Position numbers and translations under genes: made by a program
The notes under the pieces: model-generated
Database searches by the model: none
Told to the model about the DNA's origin: nothing
Seen by the model: the letters and a program-made list of their open reading frames with translations, nothing else
Shown: in pieces, positions 53,261 to 62,214 of the stretch
How the letters are laid out: each line of letters opens with the position of its first letter
Numbering within the stretch: position 1 is the stretch's first letter
Assembly (NCBI RefSeq): GCF_003254625.1
Contig: NZ_QJRJ01000081.1
Location: forward strand, 310,001-374,000
DNA length: 64,000 bases
From: Flavobacterium ginsenosidimutans
GTDB taxonomy: Bacteria > Bacteroidota > Bacteroidia > Flavobacteriales > Flavobacteriaceae
Direction: 5' to 3'

Positions 53261-55269
53261 TACCTTATATTCTATACACAGCGTTTATTCTTTTTGCTTG
53301 CCTTATGTTTTATAAGCTGCTTTTGCAGAAAGAAACTTTTTATAATTTGAATAGATTTGTTTTGCTTGGATGCATGCTAGTAGCTTTTACTTTGCCGTTG
53401 CTTCCGATTCCGCAGCAATTCTCCCTTCAAAAACAGAAAGCAACTGCAGCCATTCCTTCCATAAAAAAAACAGTTGCAAAAGAATCAATTACTGATCTAA
53501 AAACACTTCCTGTAAATGAAGTTTTAGTAAATGAAACAAAGCAACAATTTAATATGGCTTTGGTCATGCAGTGGATAGTGTATTTGTATTGGTTTGGTGT
53601 CATTGTTTTTGCGCTTAATTTTTTGATGCAAGCTGTTATATTATTTTACAGAGCGTACACATCAGAGATTATTCGGGATGGAAAATTTAGAATTGTCGAA
53701 ATAACAGGCGATAAAGCACCTTGTTCTTTTGCTAATAATATTTTTATAAATCCTGAAAAATACGAATGGGAAACGTACAATCAGATTTTGCTGCATGAAA
53801 AAATTCACATTGAGCAAAAACATACTATTGATCTTTTGCTTGCAGAAATCGTACTTGTTTTTCAGTGGTTTAATCCTTTTGCTTGGCAATGGCGAAAAGC
53901 ATTAGAAAGTAATCTTGAATTTTTGACTGATAACGAAATGCTACAACAAGGTAGCGTAGAAAAAGAAAGTTATCAATTTAGCCTGCTTAAAGTAGCGGCG
54001 CCACAATTTCCTTTGAGTCTTACAACTAATTATAATCAATCATTACTCAAAAAACGAATCATTATGATGAATTCAAAAAAATCAAACGTAAACACAACAT
54101 GGAAATATTTTTTCCTGTTACCATTATTGGTATTGTTTGCCTGCCTTTTTAATCAACCGGCAGCGCAAAGTCAGACGCTAACTTCGAATCTTAAAAACGA
54201 AGAAACTAAAGCGAATTCAAACACTCAAAAGGGTGATCAAACCGAAGGAAACTGGTTTGCCACAATCAAAGGCAATACGGTAGAAATGGAATTTAAAAAC
54301 GACGGGAATAGCCATTCTACTCATACTTATGATATTAGCGAGTTTAGCGGATTATCAAAAGATAAACAAGGAACATTTTCTCTAACGCGTGAAGCGGGAA
54401 CAATGAACTTTACCGGAAAATTTGACGGAAATAGCGGAATGGGAACGTATAAGTTTGTTGGCAATAAAAATTTCGCCAAAGAAATGGCTGCACAAGGGAT
54501 TACATTGGCAGATGATACAGATCTTATGGTTTTCTTTGCTGTAAATATAAAAACGTCGTATGTAAAAATGCTGCATAAAAAAGGGTATAAAAATGTAGAC
54601 AAAGAACAAGTAATTCCGTTGGCGGCTTTAAACGTAAGTGAAGATTACATCGATTCTATTAAAGATGCCGGAATTGGAAATATAGATATTGAAACCTTGA
54701 TTCCTTTTAAATCCTTAAACATTGATAAAGCTTTTATTGAAGACATTATTAAATCAGGTTATAAAAATGTTTCACCAGAAAATCTGATCACTTTAAAATC
54801 TCAGAATATTGACGGAAAATATATTAATGATTACCGTTCTTCGGGAAAAACAAAAAAGAATGGAAATGGAGAAGAAGATGAGGACAATATTGTTGCTTTC
54901 AAAGCTTTAAATATAGATAAGGCTTATATTGATTCTTTTAAGAAAATGGGTTATAATGATCTTTCAAACGATGACTTAATTGCTTTAAAAGCTTTAAATG
55001 TAACTCCAGAATATGTTGGCCAATTCGAAAAAGTAGGTTATAAAAACATTTCGTCTGAAAATCTTACGGCTTTAAAATCGCAAAATATCACGGCAGATTT
55101 AATTAAGGAATATAAAGATCTGGGTTTTTCAGATCTAGATTTAGATGATATTGTGGGTGCAAAAGCGGTTGGTGCAACGCCAACTTTCATTAAAGCTATG
55201 AGAGAAAAAGGACATAACTTTAAAGGTATTGAAAAGTATATAGCTTTAAAAGCAGTTGTTGGCAACTAA
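53257..55269 (+). CDS. M56-family (BlaR1/MecR1-type) membrane metalloprotease with C-terminal repeats
   Basis: 670 residues. Hydrophobic segments at about 4-23, 30-47 and 95-125 precede the zinc motif LLHEKIHIEQKH (H180, E181, H184), with a further Glu in ESNLEFLTDNEML; another membrane segment lies at about 285-305 (WKYFFLLPLLVLFACLF). No penicillin-binding sensor domain follows. Instead, about 320-400 looks like a small beta domain (GNWFATIKGNTVEMEFKND). From about 425 to the end there are about eight repeats of roughly 31 residues (KALNIDKAYIDSFKKMGY). This is a proposed signal-receiving module; the signal is unknown. The gene overlaps the BlaI-type gene by 4 bases and ends in a terminator. 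Confidence 0.88.
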   Translation: MIPYILYTAFILFACLMFYKLLLQKETFYNLNRFVLLGCMLVAFTLPLLPIPQQFSLQKQKATAAIPSIKKTVAKESITDLKTLPVNEVLVNETKQQFNMALVMQWIVYLYWFGVIVFALNFLMQAVILFYRAYTSEIIRDGKFRIVEITGDKAPCSFANNIFINPEKYEWETYNQILLHEKIHIEQKHTIDLLLAEIVLVFQWFNPFAWQWRKALESNLEFLTDNEMLQQGSVEKESYQFSLLKVAAPQFPLSLTTNYNQSLLKKRIIMMNSKKSNVNTTWKYFFLLPLLVLFACLFNQPAAQSQTLTSNLKNEETKANSNTQKGDQTEGNWFATIKGNTVEMEFKNDGNSHSTHTYDISEFSGLSKDKQGTFSLTREAGTMNFTGKFDGNSGMGTYKFVGNKNFAKEMAAQGITLADDTDLMVFFAVNIKTSYVKMLHKKGYKNVDKEQVIPLAALNVSEDYIDSIKDAGIGNIDIETLIPFKSLNIDKAFIEDIIKSGYKNVSPENLITLKSQNIDGKYINDYRSSGKTKKNGNGEEDEDNIVAFKALNIDKAYIDSFKKMGYNDLSNDDLIALKALNVTPEYVGQFEKVGYKNISSENLTALKSQNITADLIKEYKDLGFSDLDLDDIVGAKAVGATPTFIKAMREKGHNFKGIEKYIALKAVVGN

Positions 55270-55357
55270 GCTGATATTGCTTTTGATAGTTAAAGCAATA
55301 CATTTTCTCTGTAAATAAAATATTCAAGTTGTAAGACTACAATCAAAATGTACTAAT

Positions 55358-55392
55358 AAAGCCCAAATCTACAGATTTGGGCTTTATTTTTT
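55358..55392 (+). terminator. Rho-independent terminator after the M56 gene
   Basis: AAAGCCCAAATCT-AC-AGATTTGGGCTTT, a 13-bp perfect stem with 2-base loop, followed by TATTTTTT. Confidence 0.88.
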
Positions 55393-55563
55393 AGACAACT
55401 TCAAAAAACAGTTGTTTTAAAATAGTATACTCAAACGAATTATTTAAATAAAATCATTTCATACCAAAGTGCTGTAAAAAATGTTGTTGGTCGAAATTCT
55501 ATTCGAAAGATTTCAATTTATAGTACATTTATGCTTTATAGACCATTTTAAAGCAGATCAGCA

Positions 55564-57657
55564 ATGAAAAAAATATTCCTTTCCTTATGTCTTTTGGGTG
55601 TAATTTCTAATGCTTCAAGTCAGGAATTTGCGAATGCGCCAAAGCCTTTTGGACCAGTTCCGACGCAGAAACAAATCGATTGGCAGGAAATGGAATTTTA
55701 CGCTTTTGTGCATTTTTCATTAAACACTTTTACCAATAAAGAATGGGGTTACGGAGACGAATCGCCAGAACTTTTTAATCCGTCGCAATTAGATGTTCGT
55801 CAATGGGCGCGCGTGGTAAAAGAAGCCGGAATGAAAGGAATTATTTTAGTTGCAAAACATCATGACGGATTCTGTTTATGGCAATCGGCTTATACAGAAC
55901 GTTCTGTGAAAAATTCACCTTGGGAAAATGGAAAAGGCGATTTGGTTAAAGAATTAGCTGCTGCCTGTAAAGAATACGATTTAAAACTAGGATTATATCT
56001 TTCACCTTGGGATAGAAATCATCCGCAATACGGAAAACCTGAATATATCACGTATTTCAGAAATCAATTAAAAGAATTATTGACGAATTACGGAGATGTT
56101 TTTGAAATGTGGTTTGATGGTGCAAACGGCGGAGACGGTTATTACGGAGGTGCAAATGAAACTAGAAAAATCAATTCGCTTACGTATTATAATTGGGATG
56201 AAACCTATAAGTTAATTTACAGTATAGCACCAAAAACATTGGTTTGGGGAGTTGGTCCATCTGAAGCAAGATGGATTGGAAATGAAGAAGGTCGTGCAGG
56301 AAAAACCAATTGGTCGTTATTACGTCAGAAAGATGAATTGGCTGGAAAAGTTCATTACACTGAATTTATGTCTGGACATGAAGATGGTGAAAAATGGGTT
56401 CCTGGTGAAGCCGATGTTTCGATCAGACCGGGATGGTTTTATCATTCAGTTGAAGACGATAAGGTTCGTTCGCTTGACGAAATGGTAGATATCTATTACG
56501 AATCGATTGGGAGAAATGCAACTTTATTATTAAATCTGCCAGTTGACAGACGTGGTTTGGTTCATGAAAATGATGAAGAAAGATTAAAAGAATTAGTTGC
56601 AACAATCAAAGCCGATTTCAAAAAGGAATTATTAGCAGGAACAAAAATTCAAGCTTCAAATACAAGAGGAGTTGATTCTAATTTTGGACCTCAGAATGTT
56701 GTTGATGGGAATAAAAACACATACTGGGCAACAGACGATAAAGTAAAACAAGCTACAATTGAATTTACATTTAATAAGCCCACTGCAATTAATAGAATTT
56801 TGCTTCAAGAATATATTAAATTGGGACAGCGTGTAAAAGCATTTTCTGTTGAAGCAAATGTAAACGGACAATGGAAAACTATTGCCAATGAAACTACAAT
56901 TGGCTATAAAAGAATTCTGCGTTTAGACCGCGTTACAGCTTCTGCAATTAGAGTTAATATTTTAGATGCAAAAGCGGGATTTGTAATCAATACAATTGAG
57001 GCATATAATGCGCCGACTTTTGTTAAAGAACCTCAAATTCTTCGTGATAAAAATGGTTTGGTTACGATTAAATCGGAAGAAGGAAATGCAGTTTATTATT
57101 CGCTTGATGGAAAAAATCCTTCAGAAAAAAGTACTTTATACAAAACTCCATTCATATATAATAAAGCGGTAGAAATCAAAGCTATTTCGAGAAATACGAA
57201 AGAGAAAATCAATAGTGCGGTAAAAACTGCGAAATATGGTGTTTCTAAAGAAAAATGGAAAGTGATCTCGGTTTCAAGCGGAGACGATAAATCGGTTGAA
57301 CGAATTATTGATGGAGATGCAAACACAGATTGGGGATTTGGAAACGATGAAAACAAGCTGCCACAAACTGTTGTTATAGATATGGGAGAATTGGTCAGTA
57401 TTAAAGGTTTTACTTATACGCCGCAACAGGTTGGTAACAATTTAAATTTGATTTCAAATTATGAATTGTATACAAGTGTAGACAGTTTTTACTGGGACAA
57501 ACAATCAGAAGGAGAATTTTCGAATATTAAACATAACCCAATTGAACAAATTAAGAGTTTTACTGCAGTAAAAGCAAGATTTTTGAAATTTGTCGCTACA
57601 GCTGCTGTGGGAAAAGCGCAAACAGTTTCGATTGCAGAAATTGGAGTTGTGGAATAA
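55564..57657 (+). CDS. GH29 alpha-L-fucosidase with F5/8-type (discoidin) domains
   Basis: 697 residues; signal peptide ending NASSQ (about 20). The catalytic TIM barrel (about 35-350) has FYAFVHFSLNTFTNKEWGYG, KGIILVAKHHDGFCLWQS, LGLYLSPWDRNHPQYG and the nucleophile in EMWFDGANGG (D185). Then come an F5/8 type C domain (about 362-490, NVVDGNKNTYWATDD), a chitobiase-C-like module (about 485-555, YYSLDGKNPSEKSTLYKTP) and a second F5/8 domain (about 565-697). The multi-domain form is typical of exo-fucosidases acting on mucin or plant glycans. It is 294 bp after the M56 terminator, which suggests its own promoter. Confidence 0.93.
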   Translation: MKKIFLSLCLLGVISNASSQEFANAPKPFGPVPTQKQIDWQEMEFYAFVHFSLNTFTNKEWGYGDESPELFNPSQLDVRQWARVVKEAGMKGIILVAKHHDGFCLWQSAYTERSVKNSPWENGKGDLVKELAAACKEYDLKLGLYLSPWDRNHPQYGKPEYITYFRNQLKELLTNYGDVFEMWFDGANGGDGYYGGANETRKINSLTYYNWDETYKLIYSIAPKTLVWGVGPSEARWIGNEEGRAGKTNWSLLRQKDELAGKVHYTEFMSGHEDGEKWVPGEADVSIRPGWFYHSVEDDKVRSLDEMVDIYYESIGRNATLLLNLPVDRRGLVHENDEERLKELVATIKADFKKELLAGTKIQASNTRGVDSNFGPQNVVDGNKNTYWATDDKVKQATIEFTFNKPTAINRILLQEYIKLGQRVKAFSVEANVNGQWKTIANETTIGYKRILRLDRVTASAIRVNILDAKAGFVINTIEAYNAPTFVKEPQILRDKNGLVTIKSEEGNAVYYSLDGKNPSEKSTLYKTPFIYNKAVEIKAISRNTKEKINSAVKTAKYGVSKEKWKVISVSSGDDKSVERIIDGDANTDWGFGNDENKLPQTVVIDMGELVSIKGFTYTPQQVGNNLNLISNYELYTSVDSFYWDKQSEGEFSNIKHNPIEQIKSFTAVKARFLKFVATAAVGKAQTVSIAEIGVVE

Positions 57658-57680
57658 AATATAGGTTTGCACTAACAATT

Positions 57681-57746
57681 CATTCCGTAGGAATGTTATA
57701 TCGGTAGAATCAAATTGGAGTTATGGTTATACGTTCCGTAGGAACG
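57681..57746. repeat. Two CCGTAGGAA palindromes
   Basis: CATTCCGTAGGAATG (57681-57695) and CGTTCCGTAGGAACG (57732-57746) are 15-base palindromic units sharing TTCCGTAGGAA, one right after the GH29 stop codon. Confidence 0.8.
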
Positions 57747-57789
57747 TTTGATTAATAAAACAGATTAGAAATAAGACAAATGAAAAAAA

Positions 57790-57966
57790 GCTCCTCTAGA
57801 GCTTTATAATGTAAATCTTTATTCTTTTGCTATAAATATTTCGCTCCTCCGGAGCTTTATAATGTAAATCTATATCTTCTTTTTGCTATAAATATTTCGC
57901 TCCTCCGGAGCTTTATAATGTAAATCTATATCTTCTTTTGCTATAAATATTTCGCTTCTCTAAAGC
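57790..57966. repeat. Tandem array of palindrome-headed units
   Basis: Four heads GCTCCTCTAGAGC, GCTCCTCCGGAGC, GCTCCTCCGGAGC and GCTTCTCTAAAGC stand at 57790, 57843, 57899 and 57954, separated by near-identical TTTATAATGTAAATCT...GCTATAAATATTTC blocks. Periods are 53, 56 and 55 bases. The near-identical spacers exclude a CRISPR array. Local amplification of an insertion-type repeat is likely. Confidence 0.85.
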
Positions 57967-58089
57967 TTGTAAAAAAAGAATTCCTTTTTTGAAACTGTCT
58001 TCTTTTGTCTTTTGCCGAAGCGCAGTCGTTATTAGTCGAATTTTTGTTTAGAACGGATAATTTAATTCTACTTTTAACTTAGAAATTAA

Positions 58090-60015
58090 ATGACAAGGCA
58101 TATGATTAAAGAAGATATAGGTTTTAGAGAAGCAGGAAAGTTTGAAGAAACTCGTTTTGAAAGAATTCACAATGTTATTTTCGAATCATCGCAAGAGGCA
58201 TCTTTTTTGGTGGCTCAAGAAATCGCCAATTTAATTCAGAGAAAAAATGAGCTAAACGAACCTTGTGTTTTAGGTTTGGCTACAGGTTCTTCGCCAATTA
58301 AGGTTTATGAAGAATTGGTTAGAATGCACAAAGAAGAAGGGCTTAGTTTTGCAAACGTAGTTACTTTCAATTTAGATGAATATTATCCGATGGATAAAAA
58401 TGATATTCAAAGTTATTATCATTTTATGCACGAACATTTATTTCATCATGTAAATATTCTTCCAGAAAATATCAATATTCCAGATGGGCAGGTGAGTGCC
58501 GAGGAATTACAGCAATATTGTATCGATTATGAAATGAAAATTAAATCGTATGGAGGTTTAGATTTTCAGCTTTTAGGAATCGGTAGAACAGGACATATTG
58601 GGTTTAATGAACCAGGTTCTCATGTTAATTCAGGAACCAGAAGTATTACCTTGGATCATTTGACTCGTATTGACGCGGCTTCTTCTTTTTTAGGAATTGA
58701 CAATGTTCCGAGAAAAGCCATTACAATGGGAATTGGAACCGTTAGAAACGCAAAGAGAATCGTTTTGCTAGGCTGGGGAATCAGTAAGGCAGGAATTATA
58801 AAAGAGACAATCGAAGGGGAAGTTTCTTCGCACGTTCCAGCTACGTATTTACAAGAGCATCACAACACAACATTTGTTCTGGATACAGAAGCTTCGTCTG
58901 AATTGACACGAGTAAAAACGCCTTGGCTGGTGAAGTCTTGTGTTTGGACAGACGAATTAAAATTAAAAGCGGTGGCTTGGTTAAGTGAGTTAACGAAGAA
59001 ACCTTTCCTGAAACTAACGGATAAAGATTATAACGACAACGGAATGTCGAGCCTTTTGACAGAAGAAGAAACTGCATACGATTTGAACATAAAAATGTTT
59101 AATAAAATGCAGCAAACCATCACAGGTTGGCCAGGTGGAAAACCAAATGCTGATGATACGTACAGACCAGAACGTTCTACTCCAGAGAAGAAAAGAGTAA
59201 TTATTTTCAGTCCGCATCCAGATGATGATGTGATTTCGATGGGAGGAACATTCGACCGTTTGGTAGAGCAAGGACACGAGGTTCATGTAGCTTACCAAAC
59301 TTCTGGAAATATTGCAGTTTCTAACGAAGAAGCTTTGAAGTTTGCAGAAATTTCAAGAGCATTAAATCCAAATTCTGAGGTTTCTAATGAAATTATAGAT
59401 TTTCTTAAGAGCAGAACTGGAACAGAAATGGATTCGTCTGAAGTTAGAAAATTAAAAGGATTAATAAGAAGAAGCGAATCTTTTGGAGCGACTCGTTATA
59501 TTGGTTTGCTAGATTCGAATGTAAACTTTTTAGATCTTCCGTTTTACGAAACAGGAACGGTTAAAAAGAATAATCTTTCAGATGCAGATGTTGACATTAT
59601 GTGTGACATTATTGAAAGAATAAAACCGCATCAAATTTATGCCGCTGGAGATTTAGCAGATCCGCACGGAACTCATAAAGTGTGTTTAGACAGTTTGTTT
59701 GAAGCTTTGAAAAGACTAAAACACAAAAGCTTTATGGATGATTGCTGGGTTTGGTTGTACCGAGGTGCATGGCATGAATGGGAATCGTACCAAATTGACA
59801 TGGCAGTTCCAATGAGTCCTGACCAAGTTTTAAAGAAACGACATGCAATTTTTTATCACCAGTCTCAAAAAGACGGCGTTATGTTTCAAGGTGATGACAG
59901 CAGAGAGTTTTGGGTTCGAGTTGAAGACAGAAATAGATTGACTGCAGAAAAATATCACAGCTTAGGTTTAGCAGATTATTCGGCTATCGAAGCGTTTAAA
60001 AGATATCATTTCTAA
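58090..60015 (+). CDS. nagB: Glucosamine-6-phosphate deaminase fused to LmbE/PIG-L deacetylase domain
   Basis: 641 residues, cytoplasmic. The N-terminal 1-300 is NagB: converts glucosamine-6-phosphate to fructose-6-phosphate and ammonia. Landmarks are LGLATGSSPIKVYEELVR, FNLDEYYPM (D96, E97) and GIGRTGHIGFNEPGS (H169, E174). The C-terminal part from about 365 has the LmbE-type zinc motif FSPHPDDDVISMGGT (H376, D378-D380) and YAAGDLADPHGTHK. The fused architecture is common in Bacteroidota. The C-terminal domain may deacetylate GlcNAc derivatives, coupling deacetylation and deamination, but that is inference. It links the neighbouring GH29 and GH92 genes to glycoprotein glycan use. ATG 58090 has a second ATG four codons later; either could be used. 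Confidence 0.93.
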   Translation: MTRHMIKEDIGFREAGKFEETRFERIHNVIFESSQEASFLVAQEIANLIQRKNELNEPCVLGLATGSSPIKVYEELVRMHKEEGLSFANVVTFNLDEYYPMDKNDIQSYYHFMHEHLFHHVNILPENINIPDGQVSAEELQQYCIDYEMKIKSYGGLDFQLLGIGRTGHIGFNEPGSHVNSGTRSITLDHLTRIDAASSFLGIDNVPRKAITMGIGTVRNAKRIVLLGWGISKAGIIKETIEGEVSSHVPATYLQEHHNTTFVLDTEASSELTRVKTPWLVKSCVWTDELKLKAVAWLSELTKKPFLKLTDKDYNDNGMSSLLTEEETAYDLNIKMFNKMQQTITGWPGGKPNADDTYRPERSTPEKKRVIIFSPHPDDDVISMGGTFDRLVEQGHEVHVAYQTSGNIAVSNEEALKFAEISRALNPNSEVSNEIIDFLKSRTGTEMDSSEVRKLKGLIRRSESFGATRYIGLLDSNVNFLDLPFYETGTVKKNNLSDADVDIMCDIIERIKPHQIYAAGDLADPHGTHKVCLDSLFEALKRLKHKSFMDDCWVWLYRGAWHEWESYQIDMAVPMSPDQVLKKRHAIFYHQSQKDGVMFQGDDSREFWVRVEDRNRLTAEKYHSLGLADYSAIEAFKRYHF

Positions 60016-60083
60016 ACTTTTGCAGCAATAAAGATAATAGACTATTTCATGGTTTATTTTGGTTAGTTACCTATAATTGAGAG

Positions 60084-60118
60084 AAAATGCGGTCGTGGTT
60101 GGCCGCATTTTCGTTTTT
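60084..60118 (+). terminator. Terminator after nagB
   Basis: AAAATGCGGTC and GGCCGCATTTT form the stem of a hairpin with a T-rich tail (TCGTTTTTTA). Confidence 0.8.
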
Positions 60119-60173
60119 TATTATTTTGTAAAATGTTAATTGTAAAATGTGAAATGTTATTTGAAAAAGGAAT

Positions 60174-60202
60174 AAAAAAAGTTAGACATTTTGTGTCTAA
60201 CT
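60174..60202 (-). terminator. Terminator of the two-component operon (- strand)
   Basis: GTTAGACA-TTTTG-TGTCTAAC is a perfect 8-bp stem; on the - strand the run of T (60174-60180) follows it. It is 41 bases past the response-regulator stop codon. Confidence 0.8.
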
Positions 60203-60242
60203 TCTTGCTTATAACTTTTTACTTTTCACTAATCACTTCTCA

Positions 60243-60956
60243 CTAGATCGAAGAATTCAAAATTTTCTGTTTTACTTCGTCAATATAAGATCTTCCAATA
60301 ACGTAACGAAGTCCTTCAATTTCAATACTGTTTCCTTCAACGGCATCGATTTTGTCAATTGCAATTGTGTATGATCTGTGGATTCTGATAAAATCTCTTT
60401 CAGGTAATAAACTAGTGAAATCAGATAAAGTGCTGTGAATGATAAACTTCCCTGAAGTTGTACTGATTTTTAAATAATCTTTTAAACTTTCGATTACCAA
60501 AATTTCGTTCAAGAAAATCTTTTTCATTTTTTTCTTGTCTATTTTAACGAAAATAAAAGGGTTTTCTTTGCTGTTTTCCTGCGGAAGCTTACTTGCATTA
60601 TTAAGACGTTTGTTGATTTTGTTTACCGCTTTCATTAATCTCGGAAACTCAATTGGTTTTACCAAATAATCTAAAACATCAAGCTCGTAAGTTTCAATTG
60701 CAAACTGATCGTAAGCACTTGTAATAATAAGCAAAGGGGGATTTTCTAAACTTTTAATAAAATTAATACCGTCTAAAACAGGCATATTTATGTCTAGAAA
60801 AATTACATCAATGGTATTGTTTTTCAAGAAATTTAATCCTTCAATAGAATTACTAAATGTATTTACTAATTCTAAATCTTCAATCTGCTCAATATAACTC
60901 TTAATAACGTTTATTGCCAATGGCTCATCATCGATAATCAAACACTTTATTTTCAT
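60243..60956 (-). CDS. LytTR-family response regulator
   Basis: 237 residues. The receiver domain (about 1-118) has IIDDEPLA (D9, D10), FLDINMPVLDG (phospho-acceptor D55) and YLVKPI (K106 area). A LytTR DNA-binding domain (about 135-237) has KIFLNEILVIESLKDYLKIS and RDFIRIHRSYTIAIDKIDAVEG. It lies 69 bases downstream of the sensor kinase on the same strand, so the pair forms one operon. It is divergent from the GH92 gene, which is a likely target. LytTR regulators bind pairs of direct repeats; none was picked out between 62085 and 62214. Confidence 0.93.
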   Translation of the reverse strand: MKIKCLIIDDEPLAINVIKSYIEQIEDLELVNTFSNSIEGLNFLKNNTIDVIFLDINMPVLDGINFIKSLENPPLLIITSAYDQFAIETYELDVLDYLVKPIEFPRLMKAVNKINKRLNNASKLPQENSKENPFIFVKIDKKKMKKIFLNEILVIESLKDYLKISTTSGKFIIHSTLSDFTSLLPERDFIRIHRSYTIAIDKIDAVEGNSIEIEGLRYVIGRSYIDEVKQKILNSSI

Positions 60957-61025
60957 TTGTAATATTATTTTTGGGCCACTATTTGGTTTTTGTAGGGATA
61001 ATTCTCAAAACAGTTAAAAACGGGG

Positions 61026-62084
61026 TTACGTGACTTTTATAACTAGTTTAACGACAAAAATATTCTTTTTATTTTTAAATGAAAGCTTATAGTCACTTTT
61101 ATTGTATCCTAATTCAAGTCTTTTTTTTACGTTTTCTATACCTATACCACTTGCCTTGTTAAAATTATCTTTATGTACGGTAAATTCGGGCATAGGGTTT
61201 GAAATTGTGAAATATAAATAATCGCCTTTCACTTTAAATCTGATATCAATGAGAACATTTCCAGTGTTTTTATTAACACCGTGTTTAAATGCATTTTCGA
61301 CAAAAGTCAAAAGTAAAACGGGAGAAATTTCCTTATCATGAATATCCCCCGAAATAGACATGTCAACTTCTAAACGCTCTCCGTTTCTAATTCTTTCCAA
61401 ATCCAGATAATTCTGAATACACATAATCTCATTTTCCAAAGTCTGTTTTTTGCCTTTTGTTTCATATAACATATAGCGCATCAATTCAGAAAGCTTCAAA
61501 ACGATTTTTGGAGTTTTGTTTGATTTTTCTACAGAAAGCGAATAAATATTATTTAAGGTATTAAAGAAGAAGTGCGGGGAAATCTGTGACTTCAAAAACA
61601 ATAATTCGGTTTCCAGCTGAGATTTCTCTAAATCTGTTACACGTCTTTGTTCTTTCAAGAAATCTAGAGTAATTTTAATTGCGGTAACGAAAGTCATTAC
61701 ATACAATTCTCCCATCATCATATCTATAGTATAATTGAGTGTGAGTGTGCTGATGGTTTGTGGACCTTCGGGCCAAACATTGTGCGTAATCAGTAAATAA
61801 GTCAAATTAAATTTGAGTACCACCATTACAAAAATTGCAGATAAAACGGTTACTATATATAGGAAGTATTTTTTTCGGTAAACCAAATTCGGCATCAAAA
61901 CCAAAATATTTAGATAACACAATGCCATGTGAATTGGAAATCCGAGTAAAGTGGTTTTTAACGAATAAACATAATCGTTAAAATAGCTTCCCCAACGGAA
62001 TGTGTTGAACACAAAATACGTCAGCCAAAAGTAAATATGATAGCGTATAGGTAAGCTGTAAGGTTTGCTTGAGTTAAAAATCAT
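61026..62084 (-). CDS. LytS-type membrane sensor histidine kinase
   Basis: 352 residues. About four membrane helices lie in the first 140 residues (IYFWLTYFVFNTFRW, LLGFPIHMALCYLNILVL, YFLYIVTVLSAIFVMVVLKF, ELYVMTFVTAIKITL), then a coiled coil (about 143-165) and the His_kinase domain with LKSQISPHFFFNTLNNI (H171), followed by the ATP-binding domain with TFVENAFKHGV and KASGIGIENVKKRLELGY. No sensor domain is attached, so the membrane part probably senses the signal. It starts 131 bases from the divergent GH92 start codon. Confidence 0.92.
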   Translation of the reverse strand: MIFNSSKPYSLPIRYHIYFWLTYFVFNTFRWGSYFNDYVYSLKTTLLGFPIHMALCYLNILVLMPNLVYRKKYFLYIVTVLSAIFVMVVLKFNLTYLLITHNVWPEGPQTISTLTLNYTIDMMMGELYVMTFVTAIKITLDFLKEQRRVTDLEKSQLETELLFLKSQISPHFFFNTLNNIYSLSVEKSNKTPKIVLKLSELMRYMLYETKGKKQTLENEIMCIQNYLDLERIRNGERLEVDMSISGDIHDKEISPVLLLTFVENAFKHGVNKNTGNVLIDIRFKVKGDYLYFTISNPMPEFTVHKDNFNKASGIGIENVKKRLELGYNKSDYKLSFKNKKNIFVVKLVIKVT

Positions 62085-62214
62085 ATTGTTAATTTAAAAT
62101 GTCGTTTGTTACTATTTTTTGATGTTTAGAGCTGTTTAAATGTCGTCCGTCTAAAAATATTTTGGTAAAAGTTGAATTTATCTAAATTTAAAGTTAAATT
62201 AATATTGTTTTGAT
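62085..62214. promoter_or_regulatory. Divergent promoter region between kinase and GH92
   Basis: 130 bases between two oppositely oriented start codons must hold promoters for both. TATTTTG with one base less than the -7 consensus stands near 62158-62164, but no clear -33 box was recognised. Confidence 0.4.

Larger units (their letters stand above)
57658..58089. other. Intergenic region with palindromes and a tandem repeat array
   Basis: 432 bases between GH29 and nagB. No gene was seen. Two CCGTAGGAA palindromes (57681-57746) and a four-unit tandem array (57790-57966) occupy most of it; the last 120 bases are AT-rich leader DNA. Confidence 0.75.

Noticed and set aside
55270..55563. Extra small gene between M56 and GH29
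   Set aside because: Only a terminator and AT-rich DNA; no frame with a plausible start and length.
57790..57966. CRISPR array
   Set aside because: Only four units, near-identical spacers and no cas genes in the window.
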